Program-made: the position numbers and the translations under genes | In this document: positions 8,351 through 14,401 of the stretch, in pieces | Position numbering within the stretch: the first letter of the stretch is position 1 | Layout of the letters: each line of letters opens with the position of its first letter | Notes under the pieces: model-generated | Seen by the model: the letters and a program-made list of their open reading frames with translations, nothing else | What the model was told of the DNA's origin: nothing | Database searches by the model: none | DNA from: a virus | Strand: one strand, 5' to 3' | IMG/VR virus record: IMGVR_UViG_3300021225_000053 | Span: 1-24,982 of that record | Length of the DNA stretch: 24,982 nt

Positions 8351-8439
8351 GTGTTCCGGGAAATCCGGTGCGAACGAATGGCTCCCGGCCTGTTACATGC
8401 ATATCGTCGCACTTAACTCGCATGTGAGGACAATTTAAC
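8351..8439 (+). ncRNA. Structured 5' leader with a cobalamin-riboswitch-like core
   Basis: This leader holds two inverted repeats. CCGGG (8356-8360) can pair with CCCGG (8384-8388), and ACATGC (8395-8400) with GCATGT (8420-8425). The second stem ends directly beside the GAGG ribosome site (8426-8429) of the gene at 8440. Within the first element, GGGAAATCCGGTGCGAA (8358-8374) followed by GCTCCCGGCCTGTTA closely resembles the conserved core of cobalamin riboswitches (GGGAA-TCCGGTG-GAA, then GCTG-CCC-ACTGT). The B12 box and the CCGG partner strand of the P4 arm are not found, so ligand binding is doubtful. The structure is seen; its function is inferred. Confidence 0.35.
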
Positions 8440-8895
8440 ATGGCACTCTCAACTACCCAGAGTATCTGGCGTTCTGGCGGCGGCGATCAAACTCGCACCG
8501 CATATTGTGGTTCTGGCTTGATGGCAGCTCAGTTTTATATTGCTGACGCATCTGTTGCTACCCCAACAAAAGTAGCTGTATCTTCTTCAGCGCTTACTAC
8601 TTATTTAGTATTGCCTGCTGGCGCTGTTGTTACCGACGTGATCATTACTGATGCAGGTTCAGGTAGTGTTGATTTGAACACTCTTGGCTACACTTCTGCT
8701 ACAGCTACTGCCGGTAATATTGCAAACAACTTATCTGTTGCTTCTACTGGTTCAGTTACCAGCGGTTTAACATTTAACTCCATTAGCGAACTGAGCTATG
8801 TAACCGTAACTATCGACACTTCAGGTGCTGGTACTGTTGGTGGCTACATCACTTACTTCGTAGTTGATCCTTTAGCCGGTCAGCAAAACGTCTAA
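8440..8895 (+). CDS. Beta-rich structural protein, unknown
   Basis: A 151-residue protein dominated by Thr, Ser, Val, Ala and Gly, with alternating hydrophobic strands (TTYLVLPAGAVVTDVIIT, LSYVTVTIDTSG, GGYITYFVV) and almost no Lys or Glu. This composition suits a virion surface or decoration protein. It is the first gene after the terminator and leader, so it may be expressed separately from the capsid operon. A GAGG lies ten bases before the ATG, slightly far, next to a stem that could influence access to it. No known family is recognised. Confidence 0.75.
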   Translation: MALSTTQSIWRSGGGDQTRTAYCGSGLMAAQFYIADASVATPTKVAVSSSALTTYLVLPAGAVVTDVIITDAGSGSVDLNTLGYTSATATAGNIANNLSVASTGSVTSGLTFNSISELSYVTVTIDTSGAGTVGGYITYFVVDPLAGQQNV

Positions 8896-8907
8896 TAGGA
8901 GGTCGTT

Positions 8908-9183
8908 ATGACCATGCAAACAGACGTAAAAGCAGCGCAGGTTACTTCTACCAACACAGCGTATGCTGGCCCAACTCGTGTAAAAGCGATAACGGTTAGC
9001 TACGCTTCCGGTGGGACGGTTGTGCTAAAAGATGGCGGTGCGAGTGGGACCACACGGTTTTCATTTACTGCACCTGCAGCGGCTGGCGCGGTACCTATTT
9101 TGTTTCCCGGTGAGGGCATTAAATTTGATACTGATGTGCACGCTACATTGTCTAGCGCAACTATAGTGGTGCTCTATGGCTAA
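8908..9183 (+). CDS. Small beta-sandwich-like structural protein
   Basis: A 91-residue protein with a strong AGGAGG five bases from the ATG. It shows regular beta strands (RVKAITVSYASGGTVVLKD, TRFSFTAPAAAG, SSATIVVLYG) and a segment ILFPGEGIKFDTDVHATL typical of small jelly-roll or Ig-like phage decoration proteins. Its last codons overlap the following gene by eight bases. The role as a capsid or tail decoration protein is inferred from composition and from its place among structural genes. Confidence 0.75.
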   Translation: MTMQTDVKAAQVTSTNTAYAGPTRVKAITVSYASGGTVVLKDGGASGTTRFSFTAPAAAGAVPILFPGEGIKFDTDVHATLSSATIVVLYG

Positions 9184-9421
9184 GACTCCGGCGTGGCAGC
9201 GCAAAGAAGGCAAGAATCCCAATGGCGGCTTGAACGCCAAAGGGAGGGCCTCTGCGAAAAAGCAAGGCATGAATTTGAAAGCTCCCCAGCCGGAAGGCGG
9301 CTCAAGGAAAGAGTCGTTCTGCGCCCGTATGTCAGGTATGAAAAAGAAGCTTACATCGGCGAAAACAGCAAATGATCCGAACAGCCGCATTAATAAATCT
9401 TTAAGAGCATGGAAGTGTTGA
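9176..9421 (+). CDS. Small basic conserved phage protein (DUF6321-like)
   Basis: An 81-residue, strongly basic protein beginning KTPAWQRKEGKNPNGGLNAK and containing LKAPQPEGGSRKESFCARM and NDPNSRINKSLRAWKC. I recognise this order of motifs from a domain of unknown function widespread in aquatic phages (recalled as DUF6321). Two Cys residues, one in FCARM and one at the very end, could bind metal or form a disulfide, but this is speculative. The start lies inside the end of the previous gene without its own clear ribosome site, suggesting coupled translation. Confidence 0.8.
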   Translation: MAKTPAWQRKEGKNPNGGLNAKGRASAKKQGMNLKAPQPEGGSRKESFCARMSGMKKKLTSAKTANDPNSRINKSLRAWKC

Positions 9422-9422
9422 T

Positions 9423-9620
9423 ATGTCAGAGCATCACGATAACCTAAAAAACTTTGTTGATTTTATTTCTGTGTTCGCAGCTGTTGGTGCGTTCTTAGAA
9501 TTGCTCACTCCGCTTTTTGGGTTGATTGGTGCAGTGCTTGGTTTGATGCGCATAATAGAAATGGTTACGGGTAAAGAATTTGTAGACATTATCCGTAGGA
9601 AGGATAACGATGGCCTTTAA
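9423..9620 (+). CDS. Small membrane protein (holin-like or unknown)
   Basis: A 65-residue protein with a hydrophobic stretch from about 10 to 45 (VDFISVFAAVGAFLELLTPL, then GLIGAVLGLMRIIEMV), enough for one long or two short membrane helices joined by a Pro turn. The N-terminus has His and acidic residues and the C-terminus is basic (IIRRKDND). It starts one base after the previous stop. A small holin is possible, but a better holin candidate lies beside the lysozyme at 24183, so an internal virion or membrane-contact role is equally plausible. Confidence 0.7.
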   Translation: MSEHHDNLKNFVDFISVFAAVGAFLELLTPLFGLIGAVLGLMRIIEMVTGKEFVDIIRRKDNDGL

Positions 9621-10095
9621 TACCAAAATAGACTCTGCGGGTCTGACCACATTAGCTGGTCTGGGTGTTCTTGCTTTCATGGATAAGAAAGATAAAGACA
9701 AGGCTAAAGAGAAAGACAAAGCTGGCGAAGCGCTAGTAAAAACTGCAGAACCTGTAGTTAAACCAGCCGAGCCTACTAAACCAGCTGAGCCTGTAAAAAC
9801 TACTACGCCACAACCACAGAATACAACAGGGTTCAGAGGTAAAGCTGCGGGCGAATTGCCAAGCAAACCTTACCCATTAAATACTCTACCTAACGAGAAG
9901 CGTAAAAGCCAACCTTACCCTGTAAAGCAAGCTGCGCAGACTAAAGCTGTTATGAAGAACACGACTGACAAGTTTAAGAAGTCTGACATTGCTCGTATGG
10001 ATGAAGGTGGAAACCCATATAAATCAGGCGGCAAAGTTCGCTCAGCATCACAACGTGCAGACGGCTGTGCAATTAGAGGAAAGACGAGGGCATAA
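9610..10095 (+). CDS. Basic Pro/Lys-rich protein with RADGxxIRGKTRA tail (1 of 3)
   Basis: A 161-residue protein with a short hydrophobic start (LTTLAGLGVLAFM), a highly charged Lys/Asp run, several PAEP/KPAEP units around 45-65, and a disordered-looking middle. The last 22 residues (140-161) form the shared C-terminal tail: GGKVRSASQRADGCAIRGKT then RA. The same tail ends two other neighbouring proteins whose remaining sequence is unrelated. AGGA lies a few bases before the ATG; the gene overlaps the previous one by 11 bases and the next as TAATG. Function unknown; see the finding on the tail family. Confidence 0.75.
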   Translation: MAFNTKIDSAGLTTLAGLGVLAFMDKKDKDKAKEKDKAGEALVKTAEPVVKPAEPTKPAEPVKTTTPQPQNTTGFRGKAAGELPSKPYPLNTLPNEKRKSQPYPVKQAAQTKAVMKNTTDKFKKSDIARMDEGGNPYKSGGKVRSASQRADGCAIRGKTRA

Positions 10096-10496
10096 TGGCT
10101 TTACCTACAAAACCAATGACTCCGGCACCTACAAGGCCGATGACTCCAACACCTGCACCTGTAAACCCAGCTATGCAGCGCCAACAACAGAATCAAGCAT
10201 TTGTTAACCAACTAAATGCAAGAGATGGGCAACAGAGGTTAGTTGACCCTAACGCGATGAAAGCTGCAGTTGATAAGAATATGGCGCTTAGACAAGCTAC
10301 CGATTCTAGATTAGCCGCAGAAGCAGCACGTAACACTATCCCAGCTACCACAGGTGCGAATGCTGGATTAAACCGTAGCATAAATGCGATACAAAGTCGT
10401 AGCGCTGCGCCTGTCGCAAGAGCTAAAGGTGGCAAAGTTAAATCTGCTTCAGCACGTGCTGATGGATGCTGCATTAGAGGTAAGACTCGTGCCTAG
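10095..10496 (+). CDS. Low-complexity protein with RADGxxIRGKTRA tail (2 of 3)
   Basis: A 133-residue protein. The N-terminus is a Pro/Thr repeat (KPMTPAPTRPMTPTPAP); the middle is an Ala/Gln/Asn-rich helical stretch (AMQRQQQNQAFVNQLNARDG) and the last 22 residues carry the shared tail GGKVKSASARADGCCIRGKT then RA. It starts in a TAATG overlap with the previous tailed protein and overlaps the next gene by eight bases. The N-terminal part resembles neither of the other tailed proteins, so the tail is a module rather than a sign of whole-gene duplication. Confidence 0.75.
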   Translation: MALPTKPMTPAPTRPMTPTPAPVNPAMQRQQQNQAFVNQLNARDGQQRLVDPNAMKAAVDKNMALRQATDSRLAAEAARNTIPATTGANAGLNRSINAIQSRSAAPVARAKGGKVKSASARADGCCIRGKTRA

Positions 10497-10869
10497 CGTT
10501 AGCAAGAAGCAAGAACGTTTTATGCAGGCGGTTGCCCACAACCCTGCGTTTGCAAAAAAGGCGGGGGTTCCGCAAAGTGTGGGTAAAGAGTTCACTAAAT
10601 CAGGAGGCGGTATGGCTGAGTCAAAGAAGATGGTTGGTAAAGAGATTGCGTTCATGAAGAAAAAGGGCGCACCTAAGTCAATGGTCAAGCATGAAGAAGG
10701 TGAGATGAAGGGTATGAAAAAAGGCGGCGCTGCTAAGTACGCTAAAGGTGGCGTAATTGCTTCTAAGATGGGCGCTGTTAAGACTGCTGCACCTAGCCGT
10801 GATGGCATTGCTGTCAAAGGCAAAACTAAAGGTACACAGATCAAGATGCGTAGCGGCGGTAAGTGCTAA
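10489..10869 (+). CDS. Basic protein, SKKQERFMQAV-type, possible two-domain fusion
   Basis: A 126-residue, Lys/Gly-rich protein. GTG at 10489 is chosen as the start: AGAGG lies at 10476-10480 and the product then opens MPSVSKKQERFMQAVAHNP, a natural N-terminus of a small family I know from phages and bacteria (similar to DUF3008). The longer frame from 10384 only re-reads the previous gene. Near residue 42 a second unit begins, MAESKKMVGKEIAFMKKKGA, which in other phages looks like a stand-alone protein; its ATG (10612) has AGGAGG at 10602-10607, so internal initiation is possible. The C-terminus carries a diverged form of the shared tail (SRDGIAVKGKTKG) plus a short basic extension. Confidence 0.75.
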   Translation: MPSVSKKQERFMQAVAHNPAFAKKAGVPQSVGKEFTKSGGGMAESKKMVGKEIAFMKKKGAPKSMVKHEEGEMKGMKKGGAAKYAKGGVIASKMGAVKTAAPSRDGIAVKGKTKGTQIKMRSGGKC

Positions 10870-11123
10870 TGATGGCGTCTCGTGGTATGGGTGCGATAGC
10901 CCCTTCCAAAATGCCGTCGGGTAAGAAGAAAGCCCGTCGTGATGACACTGACTTCACTCAGTATAAAGAGGGTGGAGCAGTGTGGGATAAGCCACGCCCC
11001 AAAGGTTTAGGTAAGCCAACTAAGTTAAGCCCCGCTAAGAAGAAGTCAGCGAAGGCTGCAGCAAAAGCTGCTGGTAGGCCTTACCCAAATCTCGTAGACA
11101 ATATGAGAGCTGCGGGGAAGTAA
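10869..11123 (+). CDS. Small Lys/Ala-rich phage protein, GRPYPNLVDN type
   Basis: An 84-residue basic protein. It contains KEGGAVWDKPRPKGLGKP, a Lys/Ala helix, and ends with GRPYPNLVDNMRAAGK, a combination I have seen in small marine phage proteins without a known role. The start is ATG 10869 in a TAATG overlap with the previous stop, with ATG 10872 as an alternative; an in-frame GTG at 10863 lies inside the previous gene and is less likely. The GGAV motif is shared with the neighbouring tailed proteins, though the RADG tail itself is absent. Confidence 0.75.
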   Translation: MMASRGMGAIAPSKMPSGKKKARRDDTDFTQYKEGGAVWDKPRPKGLGKPTKLSPAKKKSAKAAAKAAGRPYPNLVDNMRAAGK

Positions 11124-11446
11124 TGGCTGAAGAGAAGCTATCTACGAAAGCTAAAAGCGCAATCAAAAGCATCACAGGTAAAGATGTTGATGAAGTGCTT
11201 GAAAACATAGAAGCACCTGCTAAAGATGCTCGTGCGGAGTCGTTAAAGGCTCGTGCTAAAAGCTCTGTAGGTGGTAGTGGTGTTCGTGGTGGTGGCTCTG
11301 GCAGTATAGGTGGTGGCGCAGGTGCTACAGGTGCAGACTTGTTACACATGATGAACCCACAGAAGTTAATGAAAAAAGGTGGTGCTGTTAAATCAGCGTC
11401 AGCTCGTGCAGACGGTATAGCAATACGTGGAAAAACGAGGGCTTAA
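11123..11446 (+). CDS. Gly-rich protein with RADGxxIRGKTRA tail (3 of 3)
   Basis: A 107-residue protein in three parts: a charged helical N-terminus (KLSTKAKSAIKSITGKDVDE), a flexible Gly/Ser stretch (residues about 50-70, GGSGVRGGGSGSIGGGAG), and the shared C-terminal 22-residue tail GGAVKSASARADGIAIRGKT then RA. It is joined to both neighbours by TAATG overlaps, which implies tightly coupled translation with the first adaptor gene that follows. A Gly-rich linker before the tail would let the tail reach a partner while the helical part is held elsewhere; this is inference. Confidence 0.75.
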   Translation: MAEEKLSTKAKSAIKSITGKDVDEVLENIEAPAKDARAESLKARAKSSVGGSGVRGGGSGSIGGGAGATGADLLHMMNPQKLMKKGGAVKSASARADGIAIRGKTRA

Positions 11447-12186
11447 TGCCATACACAACAGCTACTTATGCGTTTAATCCTGACCTCAACGAGATATTCG
11501 AAGAGGCGTTTGAACGTTGTGGTAAAGAATTACGGAGTGGTTATGACTTCCGTACGGCTCGTCGCAGCCTGAATTTCTTGCTGGGTGAGTGGGCTAATCG
11601 TGGTATTAACTTGTGGACTATTGAGCAAGGCTCGGTCAATCTAATACAGGGGCAGACTACTTATGATCTACCTAATAATACCGTTGATCTTCTGGAACAT
11701 GTTATTCGCACTTCTTCCGGACAGGGTCCTAACCAGACTGATCTAACAATCACACGAATCAGTGTATCTACGTACGCGACTATACCTAACAAGTTAACAC
11801 AAGGTCGTCCAATTCAGGTGTGGATTAACCGCCAAAGTGGGCAAACTACTGACTTGTTAGGTGCAACACCCCAGAACCCACAGATTAATGTATGGCCTGC
11901 ACCGGATCAGGGTACAGCGTTGAACCCATACTATGTGTTCTATTACTGGAGATTAAAGCGTATTGCTGATGCTGGCGAAGGTGTAAACGCAGTGAATATT
12001 CCGTTCCGCTTCCAGAACTGTATGGTAGCTGGACTGTCGTATATGTTATCGATGAAATTAAAAGACGTAGCGCCTGATCGTATTATGGCGTTGAAAGTGC
12101 AATATGACGAGGCATGGGAACTTGCGGCTAGTGAAGACCGCGAGAAAGCTGCTGATCGTCTGGTGCCACGTGAGATGTATATTTAA
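11446..12186 (+). CDS. Putative head-tail adaptor/connector protein
   Basis: A 246-residue protein that looks like the connector proteins that bind beneath the portal of short-tailed phages (P22 gp4-like). The N-terminal third is helical: LNEIFEEAFERCGKELRSGY, then ARRSLNFLLGEWANRGINLW. Strands follow (GQTTYDLPNNTVDLLEHVIR) and a C-terminal helical region ends with WELAASEDREKAADRL. The pairing of a helical bundle with a QGQTTYDLP strand is a pattern I know from phage adaptors. It overlaps the previous gene by TAATG. A tail-tubular protein is the alternative reading; the structural role is more certain than the exact position. Confidence 0.65.
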   Translation: MPYTTATYAFNPDLNEIFEEAFERCGKELRSGYDFRTARRSLNFLLGEWANRGINLWTIEQGSVNLIQGQTTYDLPNNTVDLLEHVIRTSSGQGPNQTDLTITRISVSTYATIPNKLTQGRPIQVWINRQSGQTTDLLGATPQNPQINVWPAPDQGTALNPYYVFYYWRLKRIADAGEGVNAVNIPFRFQNCMVAGLSYMLSMKLKDVAPDRIMALKVQYDEAWELAASEDREKAADRLVPREMYI

Positions 12187-12188
12187 GT

Positions 12189-12611
12189 ATGGGCAATAGG
12201 TTTAGTTCCGGTAGACACTCGATCTCGGAATGTGATCGGTGTGGGTTTAGATATAAGCTGAGTATATTAAAGAAGCTTACGATTAAAACTAAACAGGTGC
12301 AGATTAAAGTTTGCCCTACCTGTTGGGAACCAGACCAACCACAGTTACAATTAGGTATGTACCCAGTGGACGATCCACAAGGTGTACGTGAACCACGTCC
12401 AGATAACAGCTACTACCAATCTGGATACACTGGGTTGCAGTTACAACAAACGCCACCTAATGATGTTGATGCGTTTGGGCAGCCAAGTGAAGGTAGCCGT
12501 GTAGTCCAGTGGGGTTGGGGTCCGGTTGGTGGTGCAAGCGCAAACGATTATGGGCTAACACCCAATGCGCTATCAGTGCAGTGTCTGGTAGGTAATGTGA
12601 CGATTACATAG
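12189..12611 (+). CDS. Zinc-ribbon phage protein
   Basis: A 140-residue protein with two CxxC knuckles near its N-terminus: Cys15-Cys18 (CDRCGF) and Cys42-Cys45 (CPTCW), 23 residues apart and separated by basic strands, as expected for a zinc ribbon. The remainder is Gln/Gly/Pro-rich (QPQLQLGMYPVDDPQGVREP, then WGWGPVGGASANDYGL) and probably extended. It lies two bases after the first adaptor without a visible ribosome site. Embedded in a structural operon, it is more likely a neck or tail component with a zinc-stabilised fold than a DNA-binding regulator, but this is inference. Confidence 0.75.
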   Translation: MGNRFSSGRHSISECDRCGFRYKLSILKKLTIKTKQVQIKVCPTCWEPDQPQLQLGMYPVDDPQGVREPRPDNSYYQSGYTGLQLQQTPPNDVDAFGQPSEGSRVVQWGWGPVGGASANDYGLTPNALSVQCLVGNVTIT

Positions 12612-12620
12612 GAGTTTGAA

Positions 12621-12779
12621 ATGGATACAAAACAAGTTAAGAAGATTGCCGACAAAGAAGTTAAGAAGCATGAGAACCGCATGCACGGTAAGAAGATGGC
12701 TAAAGGCGGCGTGACTTCTGAGTCAATGGTAAAGGTGGGTCGTAATCTGGCTCGTGTCGCTAACCAAAAATCGGGTTAA
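12621..12779 (+). CDS. 52-residue Lys-rich protein, KKMAKGGVTSE type
   Basis: A small ORF of 52 codons with GGAG at 12611-12614 seven bases from the ATG. The product is basic: a charged helix (VKKIADKEVKKHENRMHG), then KKMAKGGVTSESMVKVGR and a short helical end (NLARVANQKSG). The AKGGV segment echoes the GGxV motif of the tailed proteins upstream. Similar mini-proteins occur, as I recall, beside structural genes in other aquatic phages. Good ribosome site, full packing with its neighbours and the shared motif make it a real gene; the function is unknown. Confidence 0.75.
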   Translation: MDTKQVKKIADKEVKKHENRMHGKKMAKGGVTSESMVKVGRNLARVANQKSG

Positions 12780-12781
12780 TC

Positions 12782-13033
12782 ATGGCTAAATTTTCTCAAA
12801 AAGTTCAGGGTAAAGAAGTTGGTTCTGCAGCTGTTTATGCAAAACCACATGACATGAGTGGCGGCCCAGCTAAAACTGAGTTAAAAAACTTAGGTAAGTT
12901 AGATACGCTCAATCCTTCTATTGGTCAGATGAGTAAGTCTGCCGGTAGTAAAGGCGTAAAGACTGACGGTATTGAAACACGTGGTAATGGCGCTGCAACT
13001 AAAGGTCGTATTGCTAGAGGCCCAATGGCCTAA
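12782..13033 (+). CDS. Small protein with variant Gly-rich tail (RGNGAATKGR)
   Basis: An 83-residue protein starting two bases after the previous stop. The N-terminal part is polar and basic with a Gly-Gly turn (KPHDMSGGPAKTELKNLG); the C-terminus reads GVKTDGIETRGNGAATKGR followed by IARGPMA. This ending resembles a lengthened version of the shared tail (xDGIxxRG...KGR), so it is likely a distant member of the same module. No ribosome site is obvious. Function unknown; clustering with the tailed proteins and the second adaptor suggests a virion or assembly role. Confidence 0.72.
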   Translation: MAKFSQKVQGKEVGSAAVYAKPHDMSGGPAKTELKNLGKLDTLNPSIGQMSKSAGSKGVKTDGIETRGNGAATKGRIARGPMA

Positions 13034-13043
13034 GAGGTAATCT

Positions 13044-13967
13044 GTGAACTACGCTCAGTTATATGTTGCGATTCAAAGTTACGTTCAGAACTACGATTCT
13101 GATTTCGTAAGTAATATACCTACCTTCGTTAGGGAGGCAGAACGTCGCATCTATAATTCGGTGCAGCTCGCGTATTTGCGTAAAACATTAGTCGGTGCGC
13201 TATCGACGGGGGTACAGTATTTATCTACCCCTTCAGATTTTTTATCTACGTATTCATTGTCGCTAGTAAAACAAGACGGTACGTATGAGTTCTTGTTGGA
13301 CAAAGATATTACGTTTATGCGGCAAGCATTCCCAAGCCCTACTGCTACCGGACAGCCAAAGTACTATGCGTTATTTGGACCTACAATTTCTGGTGGTGCG
13401 CTTACTAATGGGTTAGCGTATCAGTTTGGTCCTACTCCTGATTATCCATATCAGTTAGAGATTAACTATTACTACTACCCACCTTCAATCGTTGCTGGTG
13501 TAGTTCTTACAGTAGGTAGTCTGGTTGGTGGTAGTGGGTATACCAATGGTACTTGGTATGATGTTCAGTTAACCGGTGGCTCCGGTGCATCCGCAACTGC
13601 TACTTTAACTATTGCTAGCGGTATTGTTACTAACTGCGTTATTGAGAGCGGCGGTTCACTATATCTTGTAGGGGATGTTTTATCTTCTAATGATGTAGCC
13701 ATAGGTAACGGTTCAGGGTTTAGTATAACTGTAGCTACAATTAATAACTCAACAGGTACTTCGTGGCTTGGTGATAACTACGAACAAGTATTGTTGTACG
13801 CATGTTTAGTAGAAGCGTACGGCTTCATGAAAGGTGAAGCTGACATGATGACTTACTACATGCAGAAATATGAAGACGGTATTGCACAACTTAGACGTCT
13901 GGGTGATGGACTCGAGCGCGGTGATGCATATCGTGATGGTCAATTTAAGAGACCGGTGACATCATAA
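13044..13967 (+). CDS. Phage adaptor protein (SU10-adaptor-like) with inserted domain
   Basis: A 307-residue second adaptor-like protein. It starts with GTG (GAGG at 13034-13037, six bases away). The N-terminal helices (YAQLYVAIQSYVQNYD, then IPTFVREAERRIYNSVQL) and strands (GVQYLSTPSDFLSTYSLSL, YQLEINYYYYPPS) plus the C-terminal helices (DNYEQVLLYACLVEAYGFMK, YMQKYEDGIAQLRRLGDG) form the pattern I know from the SU10-type adaptor family that joins portal to tail. Between about residues 152 and 236 lies an extra Gly/Thr/Ser-rich block (GGSGYTNGTWYDVQLTGGSG) not needed for the adaptor fold. It overlaps the next start as TAATG. Confidence 0.75.
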   Translation: MNYAQLYVAIQSYVQNYDSDFVSNIPTFVREAERRIYNSVQLAYLRKTLVGALSTGVQYLSTPSDFLSTYSLSLVKQDGTYEFLLDKDITFMRQAFPSPTATGQPKYYALFGPTISGGALTNGLAYQFGPTPDYPYQLEINYYYYPPSIVAGVVLTVGSLVGGSGYTNGTWYDVQLTGGSGASATATLTIASGIVTNCVIESGGSLYLVGDVLSSNDVAIGNGSGFSITVATINNSTGTSWLGDNYEQVLLYACLVEAYGFMKGEADMMTYYMQKYEDGIAQLRRLGDGLERGDAYRDGQFKRPVTS

Positions 13968-14392
13968 TGGCACTACAACAAGGACAGACAAATAGTTTTA
14001 AGCAGGATATTCTGCAAGCAGGTCAGAACCTGTTAACAGATACTCTGTACATGGCTTTGTATACTGGCTTTGCTACGTTAGGGCCTACTACCACTGCATA
14101 TACTACAAGTGATGAAGTAACAGGCACAGGGTATTCAGCAGGTGGTGTTGTAATTACTGGAGTAACAATAAATACTGATGTGAACTCCGGTATTGTGTAT
14201 GTGAACTTTAACAATGTATCTTGGCCCGGTGCTTCATTTACAGCACGTGGTGCATTGATATATAACAGTTCAAAGAGCAACAAATCAATAGCAGTACTGG
14301 ACTTTGGTTCAGATAAAGTGTTTAGCAGTACAAGCAACACCGTAACGATGCCTGTTAATACAGCTTCTACGGCTTTAATTCGTTTTTCTTGA
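13967..14392 (+). CDS. Conserved beta-rich virion protein
   Basis: A 141-residue protein beginning with a helix (SFKQDILQAGQNLL) followed by alternating strands: TLYMALYTGFATLGPTTTAY, then DEVTGTGYSAGGVVITGV, and FTARGALIYNSSKSNKSIAV ending in LDFGSD. This string of motifs is one I know from structural proteins of cyanophages and other marine phages, where the function is not settled. It lies between the second adaptor and the tail appendage genes, so a tail or neck role is likely. The start is in a TAATG overlap and the stop is directly followed by the ribosome site of the next gene. Confidence 0.75.
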   Translation: MALQQGQTNSFKQDILQAGQNLLTDTLYMALYTGFATLGPTTTAYTTSDEVTGTGYSAGGVVITGVTINTDVNSGIVYVNFNNVSWPGASFTARGALIYNSSKSNKSIAVLDFGSDKVFSSTSNTVTMPVNTASTALIRFS

Positions 14393-14401
14393 GGAGTTAC
14401 T

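Noticed and set aside
8351-8400. A tRNA gene or tRNA remnant in the leader
   Set aside because: No acceptor stem, anticodon arm or T-loop with correct spacing could be laid out.
8351-8439. A complete cobalamin riboswitch
   Set aside because: Only the central core resembles one. No B12 box or the CCGG partner strand of P4 is present before the start codon, so only a likeness is reported.
9423-9620. The small membrane protein as the main holin
   Set aside because: It is far from the lysozyme, whereas a larger three-segment membrane protein is directly coupled to the lysozyme gene.
10384-10488. N-terminal extension of the gene at 10489
   Set aside because: These codons re-read the end of the previous gene, whose conserved tail is clearly coding in the other frame; GTG 10489 has its own ribosome site.
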